Assembly: GCF_001281315.1 (NCBI RefSeq)
Contig: NZ_CP012479.1
Span: 1,984,001 to 2,048,000, forward strand
DNA: 64,000 nucleotides
Source: Arthrobacter sp. ERGS1:01
GTDB lineage: Bacteria > Actinomycetota > Actinomycetes > Actinomycetales > Micrococcaceae
Direction of reading: 5' to 3'
Below the pieces are notes generated by a model. The model was not told the DNA's origin and did not search any database. It saw only the letters and a program-made list of their open reading frames with translations. Of the stretch, positions 9,340-19,522 are shown piece after piece (the stretch's first letter is position 1; every line of letters starts with the position of its first letter). A program made the translations under genes and the position numbers.

Positions 9340-12300
9340 CTAAAGCTCGGACGCCGGGACGCCGACACCCAACATGATGATCGGCTCCGCCGCCTTCTTT
9401 TGGGCCACTGCGGGCGCCGGGCGTTCCACGGCGGCGCTGCTGTGCGCCGGGGATCCGTGGGCGTGCGCGACGGCGTCGGACGTTTCAACGCTCGTCTCCG
9501 CACCGCCCTGGGCGCTGCGGGCACTGCGGTTGCGGCGTCCGCGGCGTGACCGCGAGCGGTTCCCGCCGGCGGCATCGTGCTCCGCTGCCGCATCGTGCGG
9601 GCCGGAGAGCTGGTCGAGTGCCTCGGCAAGTCCGGCAAGTGCGGCGGCCGGGTCGGCGAGGTGGTCGGCGTCGTCCTGGTGGTGTCCGCGCGGCAGCTCC
9701 ACGGCTTCCCCGCCCAGGGTCAGCGTCGCGGTGTCACCCAGGCTCGTGGGCAGGGTGTTCACCGGCACGGCCTCGTGGTGCTCGTGGTGGTCCTCGTGGT
9801 GCGCTGCAGCGGCCGCGGCGGCAATGTTGGCCAACGCAGCCCGGGCGGCAGTGGCCTTCTGGGCCTTCTCCGCCTCGGTGGCGTCGTCATGGACGGGCGC
9901 CTGGACCTCGACGGCATCCGTCGCCTCGGCGTCGCCCTGCTGGTTGCGGTTGCGGTTGCGCTTGCGTTCGCTGCGGGTGGAGCGGTTGGCCGTGCGTTCG
10001 CTCTCGCGGTGATCGTTACGCACCGGCTGCGGGTGGTGCTGCTCGGCGGCAACGGTGTGCACGCGGCGGTGCTCCACGGGAATCTCATGGGTGACCATGC
10101 CGCGGCCGGCACAGGTTTCACACTGCTCGCCGAAGACTTCCAGCAGGCCGGTACCCATGCGCTTGCGCGTCATCTGCACCAGGCCAAGGCTGGTGACCTC
10201 GGCGACCTGGTGCTTGGTCCGGTCGCGGCCCAGGCATTCCACCAGGCGGCGGAGCACCAGGTCGCGGTTGGATTCAAGGACCATGTCGATGAAGTCGATG
10301 ACGATGATGCCGCCAATGTCGCGCAGGCGCAGCTGGCGGACCACTTCCTCGGCGGCTTCGAGGTTGTTCTTGGTGACGGTTTCCTCGAGGTTGCCGCCGG
10401 AGCCGGTGAACTTGCCCGTGTTGACGTCCACCACGGTCATGGCTTCGGTGCGGTCGATCACCAGGGAGCCGCCGGAGGGCAGGAACACCTTGCGCTCGAG
10501 GGCCTTGGAGATTTGCTCGTCGATGCGGTGGGCACCGAAGATGTCCTCGGGCTTGGTCCACTTCTCCAAGCGGTCCAGCAGGTCCGGGGCAACATAGGTC
10601 ACGTAGGCCTCGATGGTGTCCCAGGCTTCCTCGCCGGAGACGATCAGCTTGGTGAAGTCCTCGTTGAAGACGTCACGGACCACCTTGATGGTGAGGTCGG
10701 GCTCGGCGTAGAGCATCTCCGGGGCCAGCGTCTTGTTGGAGGAGGCACGGTTGTTGATGCCTTCCCACTGGGCGCGCAGGCGGTTGATGTCGTTGGTCAG
10801 CTCTTCCTCGCTGGCACCCTCGGCGGCGGTGCGCACAATGACGCCCGCGTTCTCGGGCAGGTGGTCCTTCAGGACGCGCTTGAGGCGGTTGCGCTCCACA
10901 TCGGGGAGCTTGCGGGAGATGCCCGTCATGGAACCGCCCGGCACGTACACCAGGTAGCGGCCCGGCAGGGAGATCTGGCTGGTCAGGCGGGCGCCCTTGT
11001 GGCCCACAGGATCCTTGGAGACCTGCACCAGCACCGAATCGCCGGACTTGAGCGCGTTCTCGATGCGGCGCGGCTGGCCGTTGAGGTTGGCGGCGTCCCA
11101 GTCAACTTCGCCCGCGTACAACACGGCGTTGCGGCCGCGTCCAATGTCAACGAAGGCCGCTTCCATGCTGGGGAGCACGTTCTGGACCTTGCCCAGGTAG
11201 ACGTTGCCGATCAGGGAGTCCTGCTGGGTCTTGGAGACAAAGTGCTCGGCAAGGATGCCGTCCTCCAGGACACCGATCTGGATGCGGTCATCGTTTTGGC
11301 GCACCACCATGACCCGGTCCACGGATTCGCGGCGGGCCAGGAATTCGGCCTCGGTGATGACCGTGCGGCGGCGGCCGGAGTCGCGGGAGTCGCGGCGGCG
11401 CTGCTTCTTCGCCTCCAGGCGGGTCGAGCCGCGCAGGCTCGTGACCCTGTTGGACGCGCTCGACGACGATTCCACCGGCGTGCGCGGAGCCCGCACCTTG
11501 GTGACGGTGTTGGGCGGGTCCTCGTCCGTGCCACCCGTCAGTTCAAGGTCCTGCTCGCCGCGGCGGCGACGACGACGGCGACGGGATGTGACGCCGTCGG
11601 CCTCACCGTCCTCGGCCGAGGCGTCATCGTCGGAGGATTCCTCGGAAGCTTCGGCGGCCTTGTTGCGGCGGTTGCGGTTGCGTCCGCGGCGCGGGCGGGA
11701 ATCGGCGTCCTCGTGGTCCTCGGCGTCGTCCGCATCCTGCGTGGACTCGGCCGGCGCGGGGACGGCCAGGCTGAGGTCGGGGGCCAGGAACAGGGCCGAC
11801 ATGCCGGCGGCCGGAGCCAGGAACAAAGCGTCCGCTGCGGCTGCCGTTTCGGGTGCGGCCGCTTCCGGTGCAGAATTTTCCGGAGACGCCGTTTCGGGTG
11901 CTGCCTCGACAGCTGCTTCAACGGTTGCGGCTTCGGGCTCGGCGGCTTCAACCTTCTTTGCGGCCGGCTTGCGGCGGCTGCGGGTGGTCTTGGCTGCCGG
12001 GGCTTCCCCTGCGGCAACAGCCTCGGCGGGAACGGTTTCGCTCACGGCCGTTTCGGCCGGCGCTGCCTCGGCGTCCACGGCTGCGTCGGCCTTCTTGGTG
12101 GTGCGGCGACGGGCCGGTGCCTTCTTGGCCGGGGCGGCGGGCTCGGTTTCCAGGGTCAGCTCGCCCTGGACGGCCTCGAGCTGGACGGTCTCGGCCTGCA
12201 CGGTACTGGCGGCAACCGGCTCCTCGACGGGAGTCGTGGCCGGTGCGGTGACGGGTGCCGTGGCACGGCGTCGCGGGGCCCGCTTGGCGGGGGCTTTTTC

Positions 12301-12582
12301 GGCCGGTGCCGGCTCTGCAATGGCCTCGAGGATCACCGTTTCGGTGACGTCCGCGGCGTCTGCGGGTTCGACGGTCTTCTTGGAACGGCTGCGGCGAACC
12401 GGGGCCTTCTTGGCCGGGACCTCGGCGTCGACGGCAACTGCGGTCTCAACTGATGCGGTCTCAACGGGAGCCGTTGACGTTACCTTCGCCGACGCGCGTC
12501 GGCTGCGACTCACTTTGGCCGGCGCCGGCGCCGTGCCCTCTGCGGTTGCATTTGCTTCTGTTGCGGGTTGTTCATTGTCCAT
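9340..12582 (-). CDS. rne: Ribonuclease E/G
   Basis: Endoribonuclease of mRNA decay and rRNA processing. From ATG at 12582 (MDNEQPATEAN) it is 1080 aa. Roughly the first 400 residues are low complexity, alternating Ala/Glu/Pro with basic RRRR and SRRK patches, as in actinobacterial RNase E where disordered arms flank the core. The catalytic half has an S1 domain (GNVYLGKVQNVLPSMEAAFVD), the DNase-like part with VVDVNTGKFTGSGG and VIDFIDM holding the metal-binding Asp residues, and a zinc-link CETCAGRG. A His/Ala-rich disordered C-terminus follows. The frame stays open to 12750, but no start there fits the family. It has a long leader and its own terminator. Confidence 0.94.
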   Translation of the reverse strand: MDNEQPATEANATAEGTAPAPAKVSRSRRASAKVTSTAPVETASVETAVAVDAEVPAKKAPVRRSRSKKTVEPADAADVTETVILEAIAEPAPAEKAPAKRAPRRRATAPVTAPATTPVEEPVAASTVQAETVQLEAVQGELTLETEPAAPAKKAPARRRTTKKADAAVDAEAAPAETAVSETVPAEAVAAGEAPAAKTTRSRRKPAAKKVEAAEPEAATVEAAVEAAPETASPENSAPEAAAPETAAAADALFLAPAAGMSALFLAPDLSLAVPAPAESTQDADDAEDHEDADSRPRRGRNRNRRNKAAEASEESSDDDASAEDGEADGVTSRRRRRRRRGEQDLELTGGTDEDPPNTVTKVRAPRTPVESSSSASNRVTSLRGSTRLEAKKQRRRDSRDSGRRRTVITEAEFLARRESVDRVMVVRQNDDRIQIGVLEDGILAEHFVSKTQQDSLIGNVYLGKVQNVLPSMEAAFVDIGRGRNAVLYAGEVDWDAANLNGQPRRIENALKSGDSVLVQVSKDPVGHKGARLTSQISLPGRYLVYVPGGSMTGISRKLPDVERNRLKRVLKDHLPENAGVIVRTAAEGASEEELTNDINRLRAQWEGINNRASSNKTLAPEMLYAEPDLTIKVVRDVFNEDFTKLIVSGEEAWDTIEAYVTYVAPDLLDRLEKWTKPEDIFGAHRIDEQISKALERKVFLPSGGSLVIDRTEAMTVVDVNTGKFTGSGGNLEETVTKNNLEAAEEVVRQLRLRDIGGIIVIDFIDMVLESNRDLVLRRLVECLGRDRTKHQVAEVTSLGLVQMTRKRMGTGLLEVFGEQCETCAGRGMVTHEIPVEHRRVHTVAAEQHHPQPVRNDHRESERTANRSTRSERKRNRNRNQQGDAEATDAVEVQAPVHDDATEAEKAQKATAARAALANIAAAAAAAHHEDHHEHHEAVPVNTLPTSLGDTATLTLGGEAVELPRGHHQDDADHLADPAAALAGLAEALDQLSGPHDAAAEHDAAGGNRSRSRRGRRNRSARSAQGGAETSVETSDAVAHAHGSPAHSSAAVERPAPAVAQKKAAEPIIMLGVGVPASEL

Positions 12583-12973
12583 TTGTGGCGTTAACCTTTG
12601 CGCCGCTGCGACACTCCCACATCGAGTGCCGCCAACGGCTGATGTGTCAACACCCGCAGGCGTTGACGGAAGTCGTCTAATTACCTCCCGGGCGGCACCA
12701 ACTTCTGGGTGCGCAAGCTCCGAAAAGCCGATGGTTTGCCGGAACCGCACTAATCTGCGTGAAACGGACCTGGTGGATGGCTGCCATGAAATGAAGCGTC
12801 GTCACCGGCCGTCCCCTGGGCGTGCCATCGGACTGAGGGGCGCATGTGGATCGCCGATCAGCCACCACCATTGTCTCATACGCGCCCCGCCGAGGGATTG
12901 ATTGGAGCGCGGCGCGCCAAGTTTGCCACGCTAGAATCAGGACACGATGACCGGTCGATTTGAAAAGGACACC
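12583..12973. promoter_or_regulatory. Divergent intergenic region between rne and the VKOR gene
   Basis: About 390 bp without a supported gene between two divergent starts. It must hold both promoters. On the plus strand TAGAAT near 12932 is a possible -10 box a short distance before the VKOR start. On the minus strand the rne leader would be long, which fits the known use of rne leaders for feedback control, but I see no defined structure. AAAGG lies about 12 nt before the rne ATG, so its ribosome site is weak. Confidence 0.4.
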
Positions 12974-13609
12974 ATGCCTGCCTCCAGCGTCTCCACCCGC
13001 CGTCCAACGGATGAGAAACTGCCCGCCTTGACGCGGGCCAAACCGTTCGGCTGGTTCCTGATTGTCACGGGGCTGGTTTCCTGGCTGGCCTCCGCCACGC
13101 TGGTGCTCGAACGCCTTGCCCTGTACGCCGACCCCAACAAGAACCTCAGCTGCGACGTCAACACCTGGATCTCCTGCGGCAATGTCATGAAGACCCCGCA
13201 GGCGGCGATCCTGGGCTTCCCGAACCCGTTCATCGGCGTTGCGGCCTTCGTCGTCATCATCACCACCGGCGTGGTGCTGCTGGCGGGCGCGCAGCTGAGC
13301 CGCTGGTACTGGCTTGGCCTGCAGGCGGGCGTCACGGCCGGTTTCGCCCTGGTGTGCTGGTTCTGGTTCCAGGCCGTCTACGTCATTGCCACCCTGTGCC
13401 CGTACTGCATGATCGTGTGGGCCATGATGATCCCGCTGTTTATATGGCTCACCATGCGGAACATCGTCCATGGGGTAATCCCGGCGCCCGCGGGCCTGAC
13501 CAAGTTCCTCAAGGACTGGGCCTGGATCATCATGGGCCTGGTCTACCTGGGTGTGCTGGCCTCGATCTTCTTCAAGTTCATGTACCTGATCATCGGCTCC
13601 AACGCATAA
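12974..13609 (+). CDS. Vitamin K epoxide reductase (VKOR) family membrane protein
   Basis: Integral membrane thiol oxidoreductase that passes electrons from a DsbA-like partner to quinone, driving disulfide formation outside the cell. 211 aa with four or five membrane helices (about residues 25-45, 80-105, 110-130, 132-160 and 185-205). The loop cysteine pair is seen in SCDVNTWISCG, and the CPYC active site lies near residue 141 in the fourth helix. Two starts have similar ribosome sites (AGGACACG before 12947 and AAAAGGACACC before 12974); the second is chosen because it leaves a short leader after the possible -10 box. It is transcribed away from rne and ends at a clear terminator. Confidence 0.9.
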   Translation: MPASSVSTRRPTDEKLPALTRAKPFGWFLIVTGLVSWLASATLVLERLALYADPNKNLSCDVNTWISCGNVMKTPQAAILGFPNPFIGVAAFVVIITTGVVLLAGAQLSRWYWLGLQAGVTAGFALVCWFWFQAVYVIATLCPYCMIVWAMMIPLFIWLTMRNIVHGVIPAPAGLTKFLKDWAWIIMGLVYLGVLASIFFKFMYLIIGSNA

Positions 13610-13628
13610 ATAACTGGCTAAACGAACG

Positions 13629-13668
13629 GAAAGGGCACCCCCCAATTGGGAGGTGCCCTTCCTTTTTT
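13629..13668 (+). terminator. Intrinsic terminator after the VKOR gene
   Basis: GGAAAGGGCACC and GGTGCCCTTCC arms enclose CCCCAATTGGGA and are followed by TTTTTT. It lies between the convergent VKOR and ndk genes. The minus-strand side lacks an equally good T-tract, so it serves mainly the plus strand. Confidence 0.85.
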
Positions 13669-13681
13669 GTTTCAGCGGTTC

Positions 13682-14098
13682 CTAGGCGAACCAGATGCCG
13701 ATCTCACGCTCTGCGGACTCCACGGAGTCCGAGCCGTGCACCAGGTTCTGCTGGACCTTCAGGCCCCAGTCGCGGCCAAAGTCGCCGCGGATGGTGCCGG
13801 GGGCGGCCGTGGTGGGGTCGGTGGTGCCGGCCAGGGCGCGGAAGCCCTCGATCACGCGGTGGCCCTCAAAGATGGCCGCCACGACGGGGCCGGACAGCAT
13901 GAATTCGACGAGGGGTTCGTAGAACGGCTTGCCCACGTGCTCCTCGTAGTGCTGCTCGAGCTGCTCGCGGGTGGCGTTGACCTTCTTCAGCTCGGCCAGC
14001 GTGTAGCCCTTGGCTTCAATCCGGGCCAGAACGGCGCCGGAGAGGTTGCGGGCAACGCCGTCGGGCTTGACGAGTACAAGGGTGCGCTCAATGCTCAC
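13682..14098 (-). CDS. ndk: Nucleoside diphosphate kinase
   Basis: Balances nucleoside triphosphate pools by phosphate transfer through a phospho-histidine. 138 aa from GTG at 14098, the family length, starting SIERTLVLVKPDGVARN. The active-site region NLVHGSDSVESAEREI contains the catalytic His. A longer frame to 14167 adds residues with no family match and is rejected. It is part of the minus-strand group ileS-folC-DUF4233-ndk. Confidence 0.96.
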   Translation of the reverse strand: MSIERTLVLVKPDGVARNLSGAVLARIEAKGYTLAELKKVNATREQLEQHYEEHVGKPFYEPLVEFMLSGPVVAAIFEGHRVIEGFRALAGTTDPTTAAPGTIRGDFGRDWGLKVQQNLVHGSDSVESAEREIGIWFA

Positions 14099-14133
14099 AG
14101 TTGATCCACTTTCAGTTGGTTTTGGTGTTGTTA

Positions 14134-14565
14134 TCAGTCTACGGGCTCGGGGTGGGCGGCATCCCACTCGGCCTGGACGCGGGCCCGTTCACGGTTTTCC
14201 CGGTCGATGCGGCTGCCAGCGTGCAGCGCGTACCACCAGGCGAGGGCGAAGAGCACGCCCACCACGAACATGGCCGTTTCCCAGAAACCGGCGGCAATCA
14301 GCAGCAGTTGCAGGATCCAGCCAACCGCCGGCCCCCACTTCTTGCCCACGAATGCGCAGGTGACGATCATCAGCACGGCCAGGACGCCGGCCACCAGCAG
14401 GTAGACAGGGTTCTTACCCGTGGCGCCAAAGAGCGCCAGCCCGGCAAAGAGCGCCACGAACGCCTCGAGCACCAGAACCGTGGAGGCGAAGAGCATCTTG
14501 GTGGAACGGGCCTTCTTGGGCATGCCCGGGCGCCATTCGCGCTGCGCCTTGGTCAGTCGTGCCAT
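14134..14565 (-). CDS. DUF4233 family membrane protein
   Basis: 143 aa from ATG at 14565 (MARLTKAQREWRPG). A basic N-terminus is followed by three or four hydrophobic segments (about residues 22-45, 52-75, 80-100 and 102-118) and a charged tail. It matches the DUF4233 family, which is typically found next to folC in actinobacteria; its role is not known. It starts 5 bp after the folC stop and probably depends on folC translation. Confidence 0.85.
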   Translation of the reverse strand: MARLTKAQREWRPGMPKKARSTKMLFASTVLVLEAFVALFAGLALFGATGKNPVYLLVAGVLAVLMIVTCAFVGKKWGPAVGWILQLLLIAAGFWETAMFVVGVLFALAWWYALHAGSRIDRENRERARVQAEWDAAHPEPVD

Positions 14566-14569
14566 GGTC

Positions 14570-15952
14570 CTAGGCACCTTCCTTTTCCCCGGGGCGGCCC
14601 AGCAGGATGCGGGCCTCCCCCACCACGGTGATGGAGCCGGTGATCAGGACGCCGCCGGCGAGATCGTTGTTGGCCTCGGCCCGCTCCACGGCCCATTCGA
14701 TGGCGTCGTCGAGTTTCTCGGCAATGTGGACGTCGTCCTCGTCCCAGCCCAGGTCAACGGCCATTTCGGCCAGTTCTCCGGCCGGGATGGCGCGCGGGGA
14801 GTTGGACTGCGTGAGGCAGATTTCCGCCGCCTCCTCGCCGTAGGACTCCTTGAGGGTGCGCAGGATTTCCTCCGCGTCCTTGTCCGCCAGGACGCCCAGG
14901 ACCACCACGAGCTTGCTGAAGGAAAAGGCCTCCTGCAGGGCTGTAGCGCTGACGGCAATGCCGGCGGGGTTGTGCGCGGCGTCCACCACAATGGTCGGGG
15001 ACGTGCGCAGCACCTCGAGCCGACCGGGCGAGGTGGTGTTGGCGAAGCCCTCCTGGACCAGGTCCAGGTTCAGTTCCTTCTCGCCGCCGCCCAGGAACGC
15101 CTCGAGCGCGGCAAGCGCGACGGCGGCGTTCTCGGCCTGGTGCTCGCCGTGCAGCGGCAGCAGGATCTCCGGGTAGCGCCCGACCAGCCCCTGCAGCGTG
15201 ATCATCTGCCCGCCCACCGCGATGGTGCGCGATTCCACGCCAAACTCGACACCCTCGAAACGGTAGGTGGCATGCATCTCCTGGGCGCGCTCCAACAGCA
15301 CCTGGGCGGCGTCGACCGGCTGGGCGGCGCTGATGAGGAACGCGCCCTCCTTGATGATGCCGGCCTTCTCCACGGCGATCGCCCCGGTGGTGTCACCGAG
15401 CAGTTCGGTGTGGTCCAGGGAGATGGGCGTGATGACGGCGACCTGCCCGTCGCCAACGTTCGTGGCGTCGGTGATGCCGCCCAAGCCCACTTCAACGACT
15501 GCCACGTCGACGGGCTCGTCGGCGAAGATGGCGTAGGCGAGGATCGTCAGGCACTCAAAGTAGGTCAGCCGGGTTTCGTTGGCGGCCTCGAGTTCGGCAT
15601 CCACGATCAGCAGGTAGGGGTGGATTTCGTCCCAGATCCGCACGAAGGTGGTGTCGGCCACGGGAGCGCCGTCGATGCTGATGCGTTCGGTGACCCGGCT
15701 CAGGTGCGGGCTCGTGTAGCGGCCCGTGCGCAGGCCGTGGGCCAGCAGCCCGGCTTCGATCATCCGGGCCGTGGACGTCTTGCCGTTGGTGCCGGTGATG
15801 TGGATGATCGGGAAGGCCTTGTTGGGCTCGCCGAGGATCTCCATGGCCCGGAACAAGGGGGCCAGGCGGGGCTCCATCTTGTTTTCCGGGGCACGGCCCA
15901 GCAGTTCGGCGTAAACGCTCTCCACCGAGAATTCGTCGTGTTGGGTGGTCAT
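14570..15952 (-). CDS. folC: Folylpolyglutamate synthase / dihydrofolate synthase
   Basis: Adds glutamate to dihydropteroate or folates, in the cytosol. 460 aa. The Mur-ligase P-loop [14 protein letters not shown] lies near residues 51-64, [12 protein letters not shown] follows near 80, and the C-terminal domain carries [10 protein letters not shown] near residue 323. The start ATG overlaps the ileS stop by four bases (ATGA), so translation is likely coupled. The tight ileS-folC link is typical of Arthrobacter and relatives. Confidence 0.95.
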   Translation of the reverse strand: MTTQHDEFSVESVYAELLGRAPENKMEPRLAPLFRAMEILGEPNKAFPIIHITGTNGKTSTARMIEAGLLAHGLRTGRYTSPHLSRVTERISIDGAPVADTTFVRIWDEIHPYLLIVDAELEAANETRLTYFECLTILAYAIFADEPVDVAVVEVGLGGITDATNVGDGQVAVITPISLDHTELLGDTTGAIAVEKAGIIKEGAFLISAAQPVDAAQVLLERAQEMHATYRFEGVEFGVESRTIAVGGQMITLQGLVGRYPEILLPLHGEHQAENAAVALAALEAFLGGGEKELNLDLVQEGFANTTSPGRLEVLRTSPTIVVDAAHNPAGIAVSATALQEAFSFSKLVVVLGVLADKDAEEILRTLKESYGEEAAEICLTQSNSPRAIPAGELAEMAVDLGWDEDDVHIAEKLDDAIEWAVERAEANNDLAGGVLITGSITVVGEARILLGRPGEKEGA

Positions 15953-18900
15953 GAGGCAACTGTCCGTTCAACTGAGATGGTGGTGTCCACGTCGCCCGGG
16001 ACCAGTTCAAGGGTCACCGTGAGGGTCTCCTTTTTCACCAGCTCCGAGTTCGCGTGGAGTGCGTCCACAATGTTCTGCGGGGCACTGATGATGGTGCGGA
16101 TGCGGTCGCTGACGTGGAGGTCGGCGTCCTTGCGGGCCTGCTGGACGGCGCGGATCATGTCGCGGGCCGTGCCTTCAGCCTCCAGCTCGTCGGTCAATTC
16201 GGTGTCCAGGACCACGAACCCGCCGCCGGGCAGCATGGCAACGGCGCTCTGTGCGCCGTCGGCCGCGTCGGCCACCACGGTTTCGAGCGTGTATTCGGAG
16301 GGCTCCAGTTCCAGGCCGCCAGCCGTGACCACGCCGTTGGTCACCGACCAGTCACCGCTCTTGGAGCCCTTGATGGCCAGCTGGACGTTCTTGCCCAGGC
16401 GCGGGCCGGCCGCGCGGGCGTTGACCACCAGCTTCGAGGAGATGCCGAATTCCTCCGGGGAGGCGTCGGCGGCATCGATGAAGCGGACCTTGCGGATGTT
16501 CAGTTCCTCGGCAACCACGGCGGCCCCGCCGTCGAGCGCGGCGGCGTTCGGGGCCACCACGGTCAGTCCGGCCAGGGGCAGGCGGACGCGCAGCTTGGCG
16601 GCCTTGCGCAGGCTGGAGCCGGTGGAGCAGATCTGCTGGACCCGGTCCATCTGCTCCACGAGGGCGGCGTTGGGGACGAACAGATCGGCGTTGGGCCAAT
16701 CCGTCAGGTGGACGGAGCGGCCGCCGGTGAGCCCGCGCCAGATTTCCTCGGAGACCAGCGGCAGCAGCGGGGCGGCCACCCGGCACACGGTTTCCAGTGC
16801 CGTGTAGAGGGCGTCAAACGCGTCGCTGTTCTCGTCGAAGAAGCGGCTGCGGCTGCGGCGCACGTACCAGTTGGTGAGCATGTCCAGGTAGCTGCGCAGT
16901 GAATCGCAGGCGCCGGAGACGTCGTAGTCGTCGAGCTTGGCGGTCAGTTCACGGACCAAATCGCCCGTGTTGGCCAGCAGGTACTCGTCCATGGTGTCGG
17001 TATATCCGTCAAAGCGGAGCTTCGCATCGTAGCCGGCACCGTTGTTGGCCGTGTTCGCGTACAGGGTGAAGAAGCTGTACACGTTCCACAGGGGCAGGAT
17101 CACCTGGCGGACGCCGTCGCGGATGCCCTGTTCGGTGACTACCAGGTTTCCGCCGCGCAGGATGGGGCTGGACATCAGGAACCAGCGCATGGCGTCGGAG
17201 CCGTCGCGGTCCAGCACCTCGGAGACGTCCGGGTAGTTGCGCAGCGACTTGGACATCTTTTGGCCGTCCGAGCCGAGCACGATCCCGTGGCTGATCACGT
17301 TGCGGAACGCCGGGCGGTCAAAGAGCGCGGTGGAGAGGATGTGCAGCATGTAGAACCAGCCGCGGGTCTGCCCGATGTATTCGACGATGAAGTCGGCCGG
17401 GTTGTGGGTGTTGAACCAGTCCTCGTTCTCGAACGGGTAGTGGACCTGGCCGTAGGGCATGGAGCCGGAGTCGAACCAGACGTCCAACACGTCCTCCACG
17501 CGGCGCATCGTGGATTTGCCGGTGGGGTCGTCCGGGTTGGGCCGGGTGAGGTCGTCGATGAACGGGCGGTGCAGGTCCACCTCACCCTCGTTGTTCAGGG
17601 GAAGGCGGCCAAAGTCGGCCTGCATCTCGGCGAGCGAGCCGTAGACGTCGGTGCGCGGGTATTCGGGGTCGTCGGACTGCCACACCGGGATGGGCGAACC
17701 CCAGTAGCGGTTGCGGCTGATGGACCAGTCGCGGGCGTTGGCGAGCCACTTGCCGAACTGGCCGTCCTTGACGTTGCCGGGGATCCAGTTGATGTCCTGG
17801 TTCAGTTCCACCATGCGGTCCTTGAACTGGGTCACTTCGACGTACCAGGAGGAGATGGCGCGGTAGATCAGGGGCGTGCGGCAGCGCCAGCAGTGCGGGT
17901 AGCTGTGCACGTAGCTGGCCTGGCGGACCAGGCGGCCGGCGTCCTTCACGACGCGCGTGATGGTCTTGTTGGCGTCAAAGACCTGCACGCCGGCGATGTC
18001 GTTCAGCGGCCCGCCCTCGAACAGGGGCAGGAACTTTGCGCCCTCGTCGACGGAGAGCACCACGGGGATGCCGTACGCCTCGCAGACCTTCTGGTCCTCT
18101 TCACCGTAGGCGGGGGCCTGGTGGACAATGCCGGTACCGTCGGTCGTGGTCACGTAGTCGGCCACCAGGAACTGCCAGGACTTGGCCGTGCCGTACTTTT
18201 CGTCGTCGGCAAAGTAGTCCCAGAGCGGCTCGTACTTCAGGCCCTCAAGGTCGGCGCCCACATAGCTGGCGGTGATCGCGGCGGTGGCGGCAGCGGCGTC
18301 GTCGTACCCGAGGTCCTTGGCGTAGGAACCCACAAGGTCGGCGGCCAGCAGGAACTTCTCCGCCGACTTGTTTCCGGTGGTCGAGCTTGTCGAGATCCCG
18401 TTGGGGCCAACGGGCATCACGGCGTAGCTCACCTTGGGCCCCACGGCGAGCCCCTGGTTGGTGGGCAGGGTCCAGGGCGTGGTGGTCCAGGCGATGGCGC
18501 TGACGCCGGCCAGTTCCTTGGACACGGCGCTCTCGCCGGCCAGGATGGGGAACGTGACGGTGACGGTGGCGTCCTGGCGGTCCTTGTAGACGTCGTCGTC
18601 CATGCGCAGCTCGTGGTTGGAGAGCGGGGTCTCATCCTTCCAGCAGTACGGCAGCACGCGGTAGCCGTTATAGGTCAGGCCCTTGGAGTGGAGCTGTTTG
18701 AACGCCCACAGCACGGACTCCATGTACTCGACGTTGAGCGTCTTGTAGTCGTTGTCGAAGTCGACCCAGCGGGCCTGGCGGGTGACGTATTCCTGCCATT
18801 CGCCGGCGTACTTCATGACCGAAGAGCGGCAGGCGTCGTTGAATTTGTCGATGCCCATGGCCTCGATCTGCTGCTTGTCCGTCATGCCCAGCTGCTTCAT

Positions 18901-19245
18901 GGCTTCCAGTTCGGCGGGCAGGCCGTGCGTGTCCCAGCCGAAGCGGCGCTCCACGCGGCGGCCGCGCTGGGTCTGGTAGCGGGCCACGAGGTCCTTGGCG
19001 TAGCCGGTGAGCAGGTGCCCGTAGTGGGGCAGGCCGTTGGCGAAGGGCGGGCCGTCGTAGAACACGAACTCGTTGGAGCCGTCCGTACCGGCGTCACGGG
19101 CGTCGATGCTGGCCTGGAAGGTGCCGTCCTGCTCCCAGTACTTCAGGACGAGTTCCTCCACCTCCGGGAAACGCACGGAAGCTGGCACATGGTTCGAATC
19201 GGCGTGCAGGCCGTGGGCCGCGGTTGCCTTGGGGAAGTGGGTCAT
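15949..19245 (-). CDS. ileS: Isoleucyl-tRNA synthetase
   Basis: Charges tRNA-Ile. 1098 aa from ATG at 19245 ([12 protein letters not shown]), the length of the long eukaryote-like class found in actinobacteria. HIGH-type motif [10 protein letters not shown] lies near residue 75, an editing (CP1) domain follows, KMSKS is present as [12 protein letters not shown], and the C-terminal anticodon domain is complete. Frame further upstream (to 19308) is only T-box leader. A short repeat-family copy lies in frame inside the editing region and encodes GISTSSTTG. It is expressed from a T-box leader and overlaps folC by 4 bp. Confidence 0.95.
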   Translation of the reverse strand: MTHFPKATAAHGLHADSNHVPASVRFPEVEELVLKYWEQDGTFQASIDARDAGTDGSNEFVFYDGPPFANGLPHYGHLLTGYAKDLVARYQTQRGRRVERRFGWDTHGLPAELEAMKQLGMTDKQQIEAMGIDKFNDACRSSVMKYAGEWQEYVTRQARWVDFDNDYKTLNVEYMESVLWAFKQLHSKGLTYNGYRVLPYCWKDETPLSNHELRMDDDVYKDRQDATVTVTFPILAGESAVSKELAGVSAIAWTTTPWTLPTNQGLAVGPKVSYAVMPVGPNGISTSSTTGNKSAEKFLLAADLVGSYAKDLGYDDAAAATAAITASYVGADLEGLKYEPLWDYFADDEKYGTAKSWQFLVADYVTTTDGTGIVHQAPAYGEEDQKVCEAYGIPVVLSVDEGAKFLPLFEGGPLNDIAGVQVFDANKTITRVVKDAGRLVRQASYVHSYPHCWRCRTPLIYRAISSWYVEVTQFKDRMVELNQDINWIPGNVKDGQFGKWLANARDWSISRNRYWGSPIPVWQSDDPEYPRTDVYGSLAEMQADFGRLPLNNEGEVDLHRPFIDDLTRPNPDDPTGKSTMRRVEDVLDVWFDSGSMPYGQVHYPFENEDWFNTHNPADFIVEYIGQTRGWFYMLHILSTALFDRPAFRNVISHGIVLGSDGQKMSKSLRNYPDVSEVLDRDGSDAMRWFLMSSPILRGGNLVVTEQGIRDGVRQVILPLWNVYSFFTLYANTANNGAGYDAKLRFDGYTDTMDEYLLANTGDLVRELTAKLDDYDVSGACDSLRSYLDMLTNWYVRRSRSRFFDENSDAFDALYTALETVCRVAAPLLPLVSEEIWRGLTGGRSVHLTDWPNADLFVPNAALVEQMDRVQQICSTGSSLRKAAKLRVRLPLAGLTVVAPNAAALDGGAAVVAEELNIRKVRFIDAADASPEEFGISSKLVVNARAAGPRLGKNVQLAIKGSKSGDWSVTNGVVTAGGLELEPSEYTLETVVADAADGAQSAVAMLPGGGFVVLDTELTDELEAEGTARDMIRAVQQARKDADLHVSDRIRTIISAPQNIVDALHANSELVKKETLTVTLELVPGDVDTTISVERTVAS
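18376..18399 (+). repeat. REP-like repeat copy inside the ileS coding sequence
   Basis: GGTGGTCGAGCTTGTCGAGA followed by TCCC matches the 24-bp unit arrayed at 50.0-50.14 kb. On the ileS strand it reads in frame as Gly-Ile-Ser-Thr-Ser-Ser-Thr-Thr-Gly between VMPVGPN and NKSAEKF. The 24-bp length preserves the frame. Other copies in the window lie between genes or at gene ends. Confidence 0.8.
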
Positions 19246-19259
19246 CACATCATCCTGGT

Positions 19260-19470
19260 TGTGGGCGTTCGTTTCAGGATGCAAGGACGGCTTGCGCCGC
19301 GGTACCACCTCGCTTACCGCGCCCGTTTCCGGGTGCGGCCGCTCATTAACTGCTGTGACGGGCTTACCCGTCCGGTTCTACTGGCGCCCCGTGCGTTGCT
19401 GCGCGGGGCGGGTTCTTCCGGAAGCTCACCGGTGATGGCCGGGTCAACGCTTTGTTCCCCATTCTAGGGG
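19260..19470 (-). promoter_or_regulatory. T-box leader of ileS (tRNA-Ile sensing)
   Basis: The minus strand at 19314-19297 carries GCGAGGTGGTACCGCGG, the T-box sequence that pairs with the tRNA acceptor end. Upstream lies a hairpin region with GGCCATCACCGG, where ATC (19436-19434) would be the isoleucine specifier. Several GC-rich stems stand between them (CCCCGCGC..GCACGGGG and CCGGACGGG..CCCGTC). The T-box is about 50 nt from the ileS start and no poly-T terminator is seen, so control is probably at translation, as known for actinobacterial ileS T-boxes. Outer limits are approximate. Confidence 0.88.
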
Positions 19471-19522
19471 ACGTCCGGCGCCGGGCGCACCTTGGCGGCC
19501 GCCCGGCCCTCGGACGGGAATG

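Noticed and set aside
9577..12453. 958-codon plus-strand frame across rne
   Set aside because: Gly/Val-rich shadow typical of high-GC antisense frames; the minus strand encodes clear RNase E.
12677..13645. 322-codon minus-strand frame over the VKOR gene
   Set aside because: VKOR on the plus strand has conserved Cys and membrane helices; the antisense frame has none.
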